Shown here in pieces: positions 38,877 to 49,098 of a stretch of 64,000 bases of DNA (the first letter of the stretch is position 1; each line of letters begins with the position of its first letter). Below the pieces are notes generated by a model that saw only the letters and a list, made by a program, of their open reading frames with translations, was not told where the DNA came from and made no database searches. A program made the position numbers and the translations under genes. The DNA lies in contig NC_014248.1 in the NCBI RefSeq assembly GCF_000196515.1, positions 4,344,001 to 4,408,000 on the forward strand, read 5' to 3'. Source of the DNA: 'Nostoc azollae' 0708 (GTDB lineage: Bacteria; Cyanobacteriota; Cyanobacteriia; Cyanobacteriales; Nostocaceae).

Positions 38877-39848
38877 TTAGTTTTTTAAAGCTGTGCTGAC
38901 TTTCGGATCTAACACGATGCGTGAGCCGGTTCGATCTATATGATAAATCCAAGACGCTTGATTGACTCTCACAACGACTTCCCAACCGTTAATAGGGTCA
39001 AACTGTTGAGTACAGACTTCACCAAAGTTGAACACACATCCATTACTGAAAGTTTTCTGTGTAGAACGAATGATTCTTATAGCACGAGTTTGTAAGTTAG
39101 AACGTTGATAAGCATCAATCAAAGCTTTTTCAGCGATTTGTTCTGGTAGTTGAGAACCCTTAGAGGTAGTAATTTTTGGGTCAAGAACGATTTGTGAACC
39201 GGATTTATCTACATGATAAGTCCAAGATTCTCCTTTTACCTTCACAATTAGTTGCCAACCTTCTACGGCGTCAAACAATTGAGTACAGACTTCACCAAAA
39301 TTAAACACACAGGAATTACTGAAAGTTTTTGTTGTAGAGCGAGTAATTTTTATGGCACTTTTTGGTAAACCAGAACGGCTAGCTGCATCTGTAATCACTT
39401 TATCCGTAATGCTTTTTGGTAGTTCGGAAACATTAGATATATTAATTTTAGGGTCAATCACAATTTGGGAAGATTGACTAACATGATAAGTCCAAGATTG
39501 TTGTTTAACTCTGACAATGACCACCCAACCCTGAATAGGTCTGTATTCCTTAGTACAAACTTCCTTAAACTCAAACATACAGCGATTTCCAAAGGTTTTC
39601 GGTGTGACTTGAGAAACTTTCAAATCAGCGATTTTCACCCCTGAACGCAGGGAAGCATCCCTTAGCACAGCCGTAGAAATATCTCCGGGTAAAGTATTTT
39701 GGGCGATTTGTATCTGTTCAGATCCAGGAATAGCTACAGATGTATTATTATTAGCAACATCCACTCCACAAGCCAGCATACTGCTTAAGACAAGAGTTAA
39801 AACAACAGATTGAGATAATTTAGAGTTATTTTTCAGATGCGATAACAT
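38877..39848 (-). CDS. Secreted protein with three ~85-residue repeats, function unknown
   Basis: With ATG 39846-39848 the product is 323 residues. The N-terminus LSQSVVLTLVLSSMLACGVD is an export signal; the Cys after MLA is a possible, non-ideal lipobox. Three repeats follow, each with a basic VxxxTxKTF, then a C-x7-C segment (CMFEFKEVC, CVFNFGEVC, CVFNFGEVC), a GWxxxVxVxxxSWTYHV strand pair and a QIVxDPK ending (R..IVLDPK). The paired cysteines could form a disulfide in each unit in the periplasm. A GTG at 39881 is an alternative start. No family name recognised; the gene is undamaged amid pseudogenes, so it is probably in use. Confidence 0.7.
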   Translation of the reverse strand: MLSHLKNNSKLSQSVVLTLVLSSMLACGVDVANNNTSVAIPGSEQIQIAQNTLPGDISTAVLRDASLRSGVKIADLKVSQVTPKTFGNRCMFEFKEVCTKEYRPIQGWVVIVRVKQQSWTYHVSQSSQIVIDPKINISNVSELPKSITDKVITDAASRSGLPKSAIKITRSTTKTFSNSCVFNFGEVCTQLFDAVEGWQLIVKVKGESWTYHVDKSGSQIVLDPKITTSKGSQLPEQIAEKALIDAYQRSNLQTRAIRIIRSTQKTFSNGCVFNFGEVCTQQFDPINGWEVVVRVNQASWIYHIDRTGSRIVLDPKVSTALKN

Positions 39849-40151
39849 AGATGTTTTTTCCAAATCTTTAGATAGATACACATTTATTTACTATTTTCAT
39901 CATAATTTTGTTCCCGAAATTGGTAATTGATAATTGGCAATATAAACCGACATGAAAACTACTATGTCTTCGTTCCGACCGACCATATTCTTTGATACGA
40001 GGAATATATTTCTGTATTCCTTTAAAGCTGTAGATGTCAAAATGACTGGAGAAAGTAGGGAATTTACCCGGATTTCTCACAGAAAGATAAAAAAAAGGGA
40101 TCGAAGACTGCGAAAATGTATATACAGCAGGCATTTCAGCAGTTGGAAACC
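39849..40151. other. Upstream region of IS1380 remnant, no gene
   Basis: About 300 bp between two oppositely oriented genes. Short open frames on both strands have no motifs. I could not define the left inverted repeat of the IS1380 element here. Confidence 0.35.
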
Positions 40152-41639
40152 ATGACCCCATCTTCAACAGATTGTATACCAAAACAGTTGAAATTTGAGC
40201 AACAAAAATGGCTGCCAGTCATAGTCAATTTCCAGGGTAGACCAGTAAGAGCAGATGCAGGATTCAGCTTAATTGCTGAAATAGACAGAAAATTGCAAAT
40301 CACATCACAGTTTGCACAATGTTTCCAAGATTAGCGAAAGCCAAATCGGATTGACCATTCAATAGAGAGCTTAATTAAACAAAGAATATACGGGCTGGTC
40401 ATGGGGTATGAAGACTTGAATGACCACGAAGAATTACGTCATGACCAGATGTTTGCTATAGCATTAGGAAAAAGTATTGGAGTAGAGAATGAACCTGTAA
40501 TATTGGCAGGAAAGAGTACATTAAATCCCCTGGAACATTGTCCTGAAGATGTGGAACAAGGAGCAGACAGCGGGTACCATAAAATCGGACATTCTCCATC
40601 AGCAATTGAAAGCTTATTTGTCAAAATATTTCTATAATGTTACGCCAAAGAACCAAGAGAAATTGTTTTGGATTTAGATGTAACTGATGACTTAGTACAC
40701 GGCTATCAGGAGCAAGTTTTCTCCAATACTTATGATGGGGGATAATGCTATGCTCCACTTTATGTTTTCTGTGGAAAACATCTATTAGCAGCCAAACTTC
40801 GCCCTTCAAACGTAGACCCAGCATTTGGGGCATTATCAGAACTACAAGGAGTGATTAAACAAATAGGTCAACAATGGAAGAATGTTGAGATTTTAGTAGG
40901 TGGAGATAGTGCTTATTCTAGAGACGATATCATGACATGGTATGAATCCCAAATGGGTGTGGATTATGTTTTTGGATTGGCGCAAAATAGTCGTTTAATT
41001 GGGATGACTAGAAAGACTCAAAGTAGAGCATCCCTTGAGTTTGAGTAAAAACTATCAACAGTAGTTTCATTCTTAGAAACTATGTTTAAACCAGATGAAG
41101 AACTTGCAGAATTTGCTGGTGACTTGATTAATAACTCAATTTGGTATAAATCGTTAGACTATAAAGCTCGTGAATCTTGGAGCCATAGTCGTCGTGTTGT
41201 TTTTAAAGTTGAATATGGAGTAAAAGGGACTCATGTTCATTTTGTTGTAACTTCACTTTCTACTAATAAAGTACCTCCTAGTCAACTATATAGACAAAAA
41301 TATTGTCAGCGAGGGGAGATGGAAAATCGTTTTAAAGAACAACAATTAGAACTTTTTAGTGATAGAACAAGCAACCATACATTTACGGTAAATCAATTAG
41401 GTTTATCGTTCTCTTCTATAGCTTAGGTTTTGCTCAATGCCTTGGGTCAAAAATGTTTAGCTAAAACCGAATTACAAAATGCTACTGTTGGGACTATTCG
41501 TACCAAATTATTGCAGTTAGGAGCTTTAATTACTGTAAGTACACGTCCCATTTTAATTGCGATTACTAGTTCTTACCCATACAGACATATCTTTGCTACT
41601 GCTCATAGACGCTTAAGAATGCTCACTAATACTGCTTAA
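40152..41639 (+). pseudogene. IS1380-family transposase with five in-frame stops
   Basis: A DDE transposase in a single continuous frame: GRPVRADAGFSLIAEIDRKL, RIYGLVMGYEDLNDHEELRH, REIVLDLDVTDDLVHGYQEQ (first Asp), LYVFCGKHLLAAKLRPSN, LVGGDSAYSRDDIMTWYESQ (second Asp) and YCQRGEMENRFKEQQLELFS (Glu). The frame is broken only by stops: TAG 40332, TAA 40635, TAA near 40743, TAA 41046 and TAG 41424; no frameshift is needed from start to end. The element is therefore dead, but by point changes only. Confidence 0.88.
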
Positions 41640-41865
41640 TTTGAAGTTAAATTGCCTTTTACTTATTTCTAAGTAATCATAGTTCGCCCTTGGGTTGATT
41701 CAAGTCTTGTTTTGTCATGCTTCATTTTATGAACAGAGCATTTTGATTTTACTACCAATAAAAAGATAGTGACTATTTTAGCTTTATAAATGCGATTTTA
41801 TATTTAATTTATCTCTGCGATTCAGTTTTGATTGATGATGTATCAAAATTTAGTCTCACATCAGG

Positions 41866-42063
41866 TCATGTAAATTTATTTTTTACTGCTTGTGAGAAAT
41901 CCGGGTTTAGGGCATACAGGGTAATTACTGTACCTACTAAGGTAGCTAACAGCGCAATTAATATAACTCGCACTAACATCTCTAAAGAATAGGAGTTGGA
42001 TATGATGAAACTAAAAAGTAATGGCAAAAGTGGGATGTGCGTGCCTAAAACAGCCACTAACAT
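41866..42063 (-). pseudogene. Truncated membrane protein (two-helix stump)
   Basis: A 65-codon frame, MLVAVLGTHIPLLPLLFSFI and YSLEMLVRVILIALLATLVG, encodes two hydrophobic helices. The upstream codons (KSYTAKI) stay in frame for a while, so the visible ATG is probably not the original start. The block resembles the membrane part of cyanobacterial sensor proteins, but no output domain follows. Family not settled. Confidence 0.35.
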
Positions 42064-42300
42064 AATCTTGGCTGTATAACTTTTTTAACGAATCTAAAAC
42101 AATTTAAGGATGAATGAATATAGATAGAGTTTTTGATTGTGTCGCATAACTTTTGATGAATTTTGTGTTAAAATTTATATTTTTTTATAGGAAAATAGGA
42201 AAGGTTGTGATCTCTTTCGGTAAATTTACAAGTCTAATTTTTAATATTCCCAATTTGTTTTCTGAAGTTTCTATGGTTTTGGATTACTGCGATTTTTGTA

Positions 42301-42345
42301 GAAAAAACTACAATATCCCCAACTTTTCGGAGAGGTCGGGGATAT
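42301..42345 (-). terminator. Rho-independent terminator of the helicase gene
   Basis: On the minus strand ATATCCCCGAC pairs with GTTGGGGATAT (11 bp, one G-T pair) around an 11-nt loop, followed by TGTAGTTTTTTC. It starts about 38 nt after the helicase stop codon. The rest of 42064-42383 shows only a 66-codon frame on the other strand with no motif. Confidence 0.75.
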
Positions 42346-42383
42346 ATTCATAGCGAAGAGGAAAAACCGATATAATATTCGTA

Positions 42384-44741
42384 TCAATTCGTATAGCTGG
42401 AGAATTGCCGCTCTAGAGCGGCAAATACCGGACAAGGGGCTGAAGCTTGTAAACTATCAGGTTTACTCCAAGTAAATGGTGCTTGATGCGCCGCAGACAT
42501 CCATAAAAGTCTTTTTGCCCTGGTCATAGCAACATACAATAAACGGTATTCTTCGGCCATTTTAAGGTATTTGGCTTGTTCCCAAGCTTGGCTTACATTG
42601 GGTATAGTTTCTGTTTGTTGATGAAGTCCGGCGCGAATTTGGGCGCGTGCTACTTCTGATAAGGTAAAATCGCCTAGAAATTGGCTTTGGGGAGGAACCC
42701 AAAATTTACCAGGAATTAAGTTTTCATGCAAAAACGGTAGGAAAACATAATCCCAGTCCAACCCTTTCGCTTTGTGCATAGTGGTAATTGTTAATTGTCC
42801 CTTTTTGGTATATTGTTCTTCTGAATTTTCTGTATCTACTGGTTCAAAGCGTTCAGAATTGACGATTTCACTTAAAGCCGACAGCATTGAACCCATAGAA
42901 TTATTACCCCAATTTTGCAGGTTTACCCGTTCTGCAAGTTTGTCAGCGGTGGCTAACTCCGCTTGGTCGTAATTTAAGGTTAAGGCTAAAAACGGAATAA
43001 TTTGATATATGGGTAGTTCTAAACGGGCATGAAGTAAACTGCGACACAAATGAGCAGCTTTTCGAACTATTTCTGTTTGAGGAGTGGCTAGGGGTCCAGG
43101 ATATAAAAATTGTTCTGGGATACTGGCTAGGGAGTTAATGTCTTGGATGGGAATTAATTGACGTTGTACTAAAACCTGGAGAGTGGCTTTTAAATAATCA
43201 GAGGAATGCGGGCGATCGCAAAATTGCAATAATGATAAAATTTCTTGTGGAACATGAGAACGTCTTTCCATTTCTCCCACATCATAAAGTTTAATTTGAT
43301 GTTCTTGACAAATAGCTTCTAAAGCCGATGTTAACCATCTCCCTTGACGATTTTCCCTGACTAATACCGCCGCACGGGAATCAGAGTTTTGAGTAAATAA
43401 TTCAATTACTTTCTGGGAAAGCAACTCAACTGTATGATGAATATCACGAGGGCTATACAATTCCAGACCTTTACCAAATGGTGCAGGATTAGCATTTAGT
43501 TGGGGTTCACCCATATTAACAGCCGCAATTTTCTGGGAGAGAAATGGTGTTTGTCCGTTCTTAGTTATGGTTGACCATTGACTATTTACCCACTCCAATG
43601 CAAAGTTGGCTGCATCAATAATAATTTTGCTACTACGACCAGCTTGATTCATTGTTGCTAGTCGTTGATTAATATCACAATTCTTACAAAACTCCCGAAA
43701 ATAAATCGGATCAGCAGGTGTAAAAGTTGAATTAATCGCCTGATTAGGATCACCAACTCTGACTAAATTGAGTGTTGACTGATCTGCATTATTGCCGTCT
43801 TCTTCACCAGCTAGTATTTCTAAAAGCTGCGTTTGTAGTGGGCTAGAATCTTGGGCTTCATCTTCAAAAATTGCGAAAATTTGATTTTGTTCAATCCGTC
43901 TGGCGCTAGAATTTTCTAAGACGCGTAAAGCGGCTAACATCATATCATCGTAGTCAATGAAATCTTGGGAAGCCATTAATTTTTGATATTGTTCATACAA
44001 TCCCGCTGCCACTTGTAAAATTTGATAGGTATCTTGGGTTCTTTCACTCCATTTATAGAGTTTTTCCGGTAATATTCCCGAACTTTTAGCTTCGTGAATG
44101 ACCGTATAAGCTAAGTCTGGTAATACTTCTGTGCGTAGCACAGACTGACGACGTAGTTTTTCTGTTTCTTCACCATCAAATTTTTGACCTTCTAGTAAGC
44201 GTCGATAAAGTTCAGGATTTTTTGTAATCCATTGTTCTACGGCTGCGCGGATGAAGCGATGAGTTTGATTAGGGGTGATTAATGTGACGTTTTCTAACTG
44301 CAACCCGGATAAATCAGGATAACGATTGGCTATATTTAAGGCTAAACCGTGGAGGGTATAAACAGCAAAGCCTGTTTGTGGTAAGGATAGTTTCTTAAGT
44401 TTATCGCGGATTTTTAATTTTAGGTTAGCAGCAGCAGAACGGGTAAAGGTGACAACTACTAACTGACGCCGATAATTATTACCTGTGGTGAGGGAATACT
44501 GATACTGGCGAGCTATTGCTATGGCTGCTGCTGCTGCCATTCCTGTAGATTTACCAGCACCAGGCACAGCAGATACAGCCAATGGACCCGATTCCCAATT
44601 AGCCATTTGCTTTTGTCCAGGTCGCAGACTATGACGAATTTTGTCAATATTTTTTCGTAACTTAGCTGCTGGTGATGGCTGAATATCTTCTATTTCCAGG
44701 CTTTCTTGATTGACTATAACCATAAAATTATCTTTTGACAT
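42384..44741 (-). CDS. UvrD/PcrA-type superfamily 1 DNA helicase
   Basis: A 785-residue ATP-dependent 3'-5' helicase of the UvrD/Rep family. Motifs in order: Q-motif LRPGQKQMANW, Walker A SAVPGAGKST (about residue 61), motif Ia VVVTFTRSAAANLKLKI, motif II IFEDEAQDSSP, motif III VRVGDPNQAIN, motif V LTITTMHKAKGLDWDYVFLP and motif VI EYRLLYVAMTRAKRLL. It is somewhat longer than UvrD cores and has no RecB-type nuclease domain at the end. The likely role is DNA repair or recombination in the cytosol. The start could also be the ATG seven codons in (MVIVNQESLE). Intact, with its own terminator; notable because recQ in the same window is destroyed. Confidence 0.87.
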   Translation of the reverse strand: MSKDNFMVIVNQESLEIEDIQPSPAAKLRKNIDKIRHSLRPGQKQMANWESGPLAVSAVPGAGKSTGMAAAAAIAIARQYQYSLTTGNNYRRQLVVVTFTRSAAANLKLKIRDKLKKLSLPQTGFAVYTLHGLALNIANRYPDLSGLQLENVTLITPNQTHRFIRAAVEQWITKNPELYRRLLEGQKFDGEETEKLRRQSVLRTEVLPDLAYTVIHEAKSSGILPEKLYKWSERTQDTYQILQVAAGLYEQYQKLMASQDFIDYDDMMLAALRVLENSSARRIEQNQIFAIFEDEAQDSSPLQTQLLEILAGEEDGNNADQSTLNLVRVGDPNQAINSTFTPADPIYFREFCKNCDINQRLATMNQAGRSSKIIIDAANFALEWVNSQWSTITKNGQTPFLSQKIAAVNMGEPQLNANPAPFGKGLELYSPRDIHHTVELLSQKVIELFTQNSDSRAAVLVRENRQGRWLTSALEAICQEHQIKLYDVGEMERRSHVPQEILSLLQFCDRPHSSDYLKATLQVLVQRQLIPIQDINSLASIPEQFLYPGPLATPQTEIVRKAAHLCRSLLHARLELPIYQIIPFLALTLNYDQAELATADKLAERVNLQNWGNNSMGSMLSALSEIVNSERFEPVDTENSEEQYTKKGQLTITTMHKAKGLDWDYVFLPFLHENLIPGKFWVPPQSQFLGDFTLSEVARAQIRAGLHQQTETIPNVSQAWEQAKYLKMAEEYRLLYVAMTRAKRLLWMSAAHQAPFTWSKPDSLQASAPCPVFAALERQFSSYTN

Positions 44742-44866
44742 ATTAGAATTTAGACTTCTATTTTAATTATGACAGCAGAGAAATGAACAACATTGATTTA
44801 TTATTTATCTTTAATTAGTGTTCAATACTTGTCAGTTCAGAGGGGAAGGGGCAAAATCAAACCTGA

Positions 44867-46543
44867 ATGCTCAATCGCAAACTATATCTACATTATCTGG
44901 GTTTAACTGGTGTTATTACACTGGGGGCTATTTTGCGCTTTTGGCATTTGGACTTGAAACCCCTGTGGCTAGATGAAATAATTACTGCTATTTTTAGTTT
45001 GGGTAAAAGTTACCGTGATTTACCTTTATATGTAGTTTTTCCTCTCCACCAGCTACAGGAAATTTTTACTTTTCAGCCTGGGGTTACCTGTTCTCAAATT
45101 GCGGAAAATCTTGCCCGTTATTCTACGCATCCACCGCTGTTCTTTTGTGGTATGTACAGTTGGTTAGGGTGGTTAAATCCTTTGGGTACAGATTGGGTAA
45201 CAAAGTTACGATCGCTCTCAGTTTTATTTGGTGTGGCTGCTATCATGGCCATTTATGGTGTTAATAGTATTGCCTTTTATCCCGCTTCTGGAATCATTGC
45301 CGCATTGTTCATGGCTTTATCCCCCTTTGCTGTGTATCTTTCCCAAGAAGCAAGGCACTACACTTTACCTATGCTCTTGATAATTTTATCATTGTTCTTG
45401 CTCATTAAAATCCAGCAAGATATCTTTACCAGGCAGCATGTTAGATTTGGTGTTTGGTTATTATGGTCAATTCTTAATAGTCTTGGTCTTTATATTCACT
45501 ACTTTTTTAGTATCGCGTTTAGTGCCGAGATTGCCACACTGTCACTAATAATTTATTACGGCAGAACAACAATTATTAACCTGCGTCAAATTTGTTTATA
45601 TCTAACTATATCTACCTGCGGCGTTATTATTAGTTATATTCCCTGGTTGTTGGTAGTATTCAGCCGTTTTCGTAGTTTAGATACTAACTGGTTGCCATCT
45701 CCTCATCATCTTGAACCCATCTATCATACTTTGATTAATTGGGCATTAATGATCATTTCTCTCCCTCTAGAAAATCAGTCCATAGGAATTGCGGTTATTT
45801 GTGGATGTTTCATGGTAGTGTTTACAATTTGGGTGGGAATACAAGTTTTTACAAGTTTAAAATTACTGTGGTCAGAAAGTAAAACTCATTTATCTACATT
45901 AATTCTTTTGAGTTTTACTTTTTTTGTTTTACTTCAATTTTTAATTATTGCTTATTTACTAGGTAAAGATATTACGCTTGTCCCGCGTTATAGTTTTGTT
46001 TACTATCCTGGGTTTTGTGCCCTTTTAGCAGCAAGTTTAGAAAAAATTAGAACGACAAGATTCATTTTTCTAATAGTAGGTATTGTCAGTTGTATTTTTG
46101 TTGTTAATAATTTAACTTTTCAAAAACCTTTTCTACCTGACTTAGTTGCCAAAAATATGAATTTAGAACCTGATGTACCCTTGATGTTGGTGATAAAATA
46201 CGACAGTTATCAAGATGTAGCAGCAGGTTTAAGTTGGGCTTTGGCATTGGAGAAATTAAGATACCATGAAATTCAAAACCAATCAAACTCATTCAATAAT
46301 GATAGTTTGGCTTTTGTATATAAATCTGCTGATTTATCTTCTCTTACTCACAAGGTTGGTAAATTTTCCCACTTCCATAAATCTCAGTTTCATTTATGGT
46401 TTGTAGGCTCAGGAATGAGAAAAAAAGATTACGCTGGCAAGTTAAGAATTGCTGGGCAAATCAATTGTGATATAGAACCTACCCAGCATTATCGTAGTGG
46501 TCAATTTCCCTATCAGCTTTATCGTTGTGAAAAGAGGGAATAG
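44867..46543 (+). CDS. GT39-like membrane glycosyltransferase
   Basis: A 558-residue integral membrane protein of the ArnT/PMT (GT-C) fold. The first extracytoplasmic loop has LRFWHLDLKPLWLDEIITA with the expected catalytic Asp-Glu pair, and a second conserved part reads YSTHPPLFFCGMYSWL. About ten further hydrophobic helices follow (for example IIAALFMALSPFAVYLSQEA, RHYTLPMLLIILSLFLLIKI). Such enzymes move sugars from polyprenyl-phosphate carriers to lipids or proteins on the outer side of the membrane. Donor and acceptor cannot be read from the sequence. Intact. Confidence 0.8.
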   Translation: MLNRKLYLHYLGLTGVITLGAILRFWHLDLKPLWLDEIITAIFSLGKSYRDLPLYVVFPLHQLQEIFTFQPGVTCSQIAENLARYSTHPPLFFCGMYSWLGWLNPLGTDWVTKLRSLSVLFGVAAIMAIYGVNSIAFYPASGIIAALFMALSPFAVYLSQEARHYTLPMLLIILSLFLLIKIQQDIFTRQHVRFGVWLLWSILNSLGLYIHYFFSIAFSAEIATLSLIIYYGRTTIINLRQICLYLTISTCGVIISYIPWLLVVFSRFRSLDTNWLPSPHHLEPIYHTLINWALMIISLPLENQSIGIAVICGCFMVVFTIWVGIQVFTSLKLLWSESKTHLSTLILLSFTFFVLLQFLIIAYLLGKDITLVPRYSFVYYPGFCALLAASLEKIRTTRFIFLIVGIVSCIFVVNNLTFQKPFLPDLVAKNMNLEPDVPLMLVIKYDSYQDVAAGLSWALALEKLRYHEIQNQSNSFNNDSLAFVYKSADLSSLTHKVGKFSHFHKSQFHLWFVGSGMRKKDYAGKLRIAGQINCDIEPTQHYRSGQFPYQLYRCEKRE

Positions 46544-46612
46544 GGAACATAGGATAAATATTATCTTTCTTCTGCCTCTTGCTTTTTGCCTTCTTCCACT
46601 GATAACTGGTAT

Positions 46613-47698
46613 TTATTCGTCAATTTGCCAAGAGTCTTTGGTAAATTCTTCATCGAGAACTTTCTTAGGACGTAAAATAATGATGATTTTTCCTAATAAA
46701 GTGTTTTCTGGTGCTGTTTCAAACCATTGAAAATCAACTTCTCCAGAGTTCTCAAATGCAAAGTAACTAGATGGATCCCATTGTCTTTGGGCCCGATCTA
46801 TGACGACTATAACTGGTTCTATTTTGGTTTGTGTGGGGTTGGGGAAAATATCACTACTGGCAACAATTACTACTGGATCTTCTGCTGACTGTAACACTTG
46901 CCAACCTGGTAAAGCTACCCAAGCTTGTTCTCCGGCAAATTTGACAATGCGAAATGGTTCAACTTCTGTAATTATGGGTACGGAACGTACATGTTTTGGT
47001 GTTAATGGCAACTCACCCACTACAGGGACAATTCTGGGTAAGTCTTCGTCTGATTCTAGACGGAAAAAGGGGAGAATTGGGGCTGGACGTTGGGCAATTA
47101 CGGTAAAATCAGTTAGTAGTTGTTCGATTTGTTTTCTGGCTGTGGGCGAATTAACAAAACGTAACCCCTTAGCAATTAAGCGTGATCGCTCTTGTAAATC
47201 GGAGTTTTGTCTGGCTAATTTCCAAGCTTGATAAGCTACTGCATCCCCTGGATGTTCGGTAAAACCTTGTGGTGGTGTGGAGAAGCGAGAAAAATCCTTA
47301 ATTGCTTTGGCTATCTCCCGCGCTTCGTCTATGTCGAGTTTATGGAGAAAAATCAGGTCTGCGGCTGCGGCTCGATCTTCTTGAGTCAGTAAGCGTAGTT
47401 CGTAGAGAATATCACTAGCTCTTGTCCCGTAGTATGCCCTTGTTGCTTCAGATGCGCCACACTTTTCTAAAGCACTGTAAACCTGAGAACCAACAATCAC
47501 TTGATTCTGTTGGATTGGCTCAAATCCAGTGGCTTCAAAGATATCTTGGGGATTGTAACCATTTTTTTGGAGGAAGCCTATCGCCTTCCCCCATTCTACC
47601 CAGTTACCTTGTTTTTGTCTTAACTTGACTAATAATTCTTGTGCTGTATCGTTAACAGTATGATCAGTATCTTGAGAGTTGGATTGTAATTCAGTCAT
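46613..47698 (-). CDS. raf1: Rubisco accumulation factor 1
   Basis: A 361-residue protein of the length of cyanobacterial Raf1, a chaperone that assembles RbcL dimers into the Rubisco core. The alpha-helical N-terminal domain contains LLVKLRQKQGNWVEWGKAIG, LQKNGYNPQDIFEATGFEPI and RRLTQED-like LYELRLLTQEDRAAAADLI; the C-terminal beta domain includes LPFFRLESDEDLPRIVPVVG and RIVKFAGEQAWVALPGW. It is intact, as expected for a carbon-fixing cell, and convergent with the GT39 gene (69 bp apart). Confidence 0.9.
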   Translation of the reverse strand: MTELQSNSQDTDHTVNDTAQELLVKLRQKQGNWVEWGKAIGFLQKNGYNPQDIFEATGFEPIQQNQVIVGSQVYSALEKCGASEATRAYYGTRASDILYELRLLTQEDRAAAADLIFLHKLDIDEAREIAKAIKDFSRFSTPPQGFTEHPGDAVAYQAWKLARQNSDLQERSRLIAKGLRFVNSPTARKQIEQLLTDFTVIAQRPAPILPFFRLESDEDLPRIVPVVGELPLTPKHVRSVPIITEVEPFRIVKFAGEQAWVALPGWQVLQSAEDPVVIVASSDIFPNPTQTKIEPVIVVIDRAQRQWDPSSYFAFENSGEVDFQWFETAPENTLLGKIIIILRPKKVLDEEFTKDSWQIDE

Positions 47699-48116
47699 AA
47701 TTCTGATTTGTAAGCGTCAACTTAATATGGTGATAGTAGTTTTTGCAGTTATGGACTTGGCTGCTGGCATCAGCTTTTAGTCTTTACTCCAGACTCTGAT
47801 CTCATCTATCAAGGTGTAATTAAAATATGTTACAGCTTAATCTGAGAAGCAAATCTTATTTTAATCTGCTTAATGCCCACACAAAATTAATCCCCAGACA
47901 GAAAGGAAAAATCACCAAATCCTATACAAATCTATATATCTAGTCCCGAAATCTACTAATGAGCTTCTATACACCCTACAGCCTATCTCCTATGCCCAGC
48001 TTATTGACTTCTGAAGTCAACTGTATGTTGAATCTGTTGAATCACTGACAACAAATATTTTCAACTCAGCCTTGTATGGAATATAACAAAATTGTGAAGA
48101 TGATATAAAGCAAAAT
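47699..48116. other. Intergenic, divergent promoters expected
   Basis: 418 bp between the divergent raf1 and REC-GAF genes. No open frame or repeat stands out. Promoters for both genes should lie here, but I cannot place them with confidence. Confidence 0.4.
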
Positions 48117-49070
48117 ATGAATAACCCTAATGTCGAAGTTGATACAATTAACCGTCCATTAAGTAGCCGCGAACGGAATCAAAAGCTCAAAATCCTCGTA
48201 GTTGATGATGAACAAGATAATCTAGATTTGCTGTATCGCACCTTTCGCCGTGATTTTAATGTCCTCAAGGCTGATAGTGGTTCAAATGCGCTGCAACTGT
48301 TGGAAGCAGAGGGTGAAGTGGCGGTAATTATCTCTGATCAGCGGATGCCAGAAATGAAAGGAACTGAATTTCTGAGCCGAACTGTACCACAATTTCCCGA
48401 TACAGTTAGAATTATTCTTACCGGTTTCACTGATATTGAAGATTTGGTAGAGGCTATTAATGCTGGTCAAGTTTTCAAGTACATTACCAAACCGTGGGAC
48501 TCTGGAGAACTGAAAGAAGTGGTGCAAAGAGCAGCAGCAACCTATGATTTACTGAAGCAACGCACAGAAGAATTGCGCCGTGCTAATTCCCAAATGCACC
48601 TTTTGACTGTTTTAGTGGAAGTGACACAAGTTGCTTCTAGTTTAGAAGCAACTCTAATTCCTATCGCTAAAGCCTTTAGTGAAACTTTTACTGCCGATAG
48701 CTGTATTGTACAACTTATAGAAGGAAATACTCTGACGGAAACCCAAGGTGCTTACAGTGATAAAGGAGTAGTTGACAATTGGCTCTCCCAAGATCCACTA
48801 GCCAAAAACGCGATCGCCACTGGCCAAATCCAATCATCTCTCAATATACCTAAAGACCCTAATCTCAACAGTCTTACTCACTACCAAGCAGCTGGTGTGG
48901 AAGCACATTTAATTATCCCCATTATTTATCGACAGCAAATGTTGGGAGTGTTATCGCTACAGTGGCAAGAACCTTGTTATTTAAGAGCAGATGAACTTAA
49001 ACTCATACATCTATCAGTAGAATTAATAGCAATCGCCTTATCGAGTAGTTATAGGGGTCTAGAGGTGTAG
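48117..49070 (+). CDS. Response regulator with REC and GAF domains
   Basis: A 317-residue cytosolic signalling protein. Residues about 24-140 are a receiver domain: KILVVDDEQDNLDLLYRTF with the acidic pocket, VIISDQRMPEMKGTEFL with the phosphorylation Asp (about 74), IILTGFTDIEDLVEAIN and the switch Lys in FKYITKPW. A coiled linker (LLKQRTEELRRANSQMHLLT) leads to a GAF domain at about 165-310 (LEATLIPIAKAFSETFTADS, LIIPIIYRQQMLGVLSLQW). No DNA-binding or kinase output is present. A cognate kinase is not adjacent. menG follows 28 bp later on the same strand. Confidence 0.87.
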   Translation: MNNPNVEVDTINRPLSSRERNQKLKILVVDDEQDNLDLLYRTFRRDFNVLKADSGSNALQLLEAEGEVAVIISDQRMPEMKGTEFLSRTVPQFPDTVRIILTGFTDIEDLVEAINAGQVFKYITKPWDSGELKEVVQRAAATYDLLKQRTEELRRANSQMHLLTVLVEVTQVASSLEATLIPIAKAFSETFTADSCIVQLIEGNTLTETQGAYSDKGVVDNWLSQDPLAKNAIATGQIQSSLNIPKDPNLNSLTHYQAAGVEAHLIIPIIYRQQMLGVLSLQWQEPCYLRADELKLIHLSVELIAIALSSSYRGLEV

Positions 49071-49098
49071 GGGGAAAAAATCTAACGACTAATGACTA

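Noticed and set aside
42153-42353. 66-codon open frame opposite the helicase terminator
   Set aside because: No motif, overlaps the terminator hairpin; likely chance.
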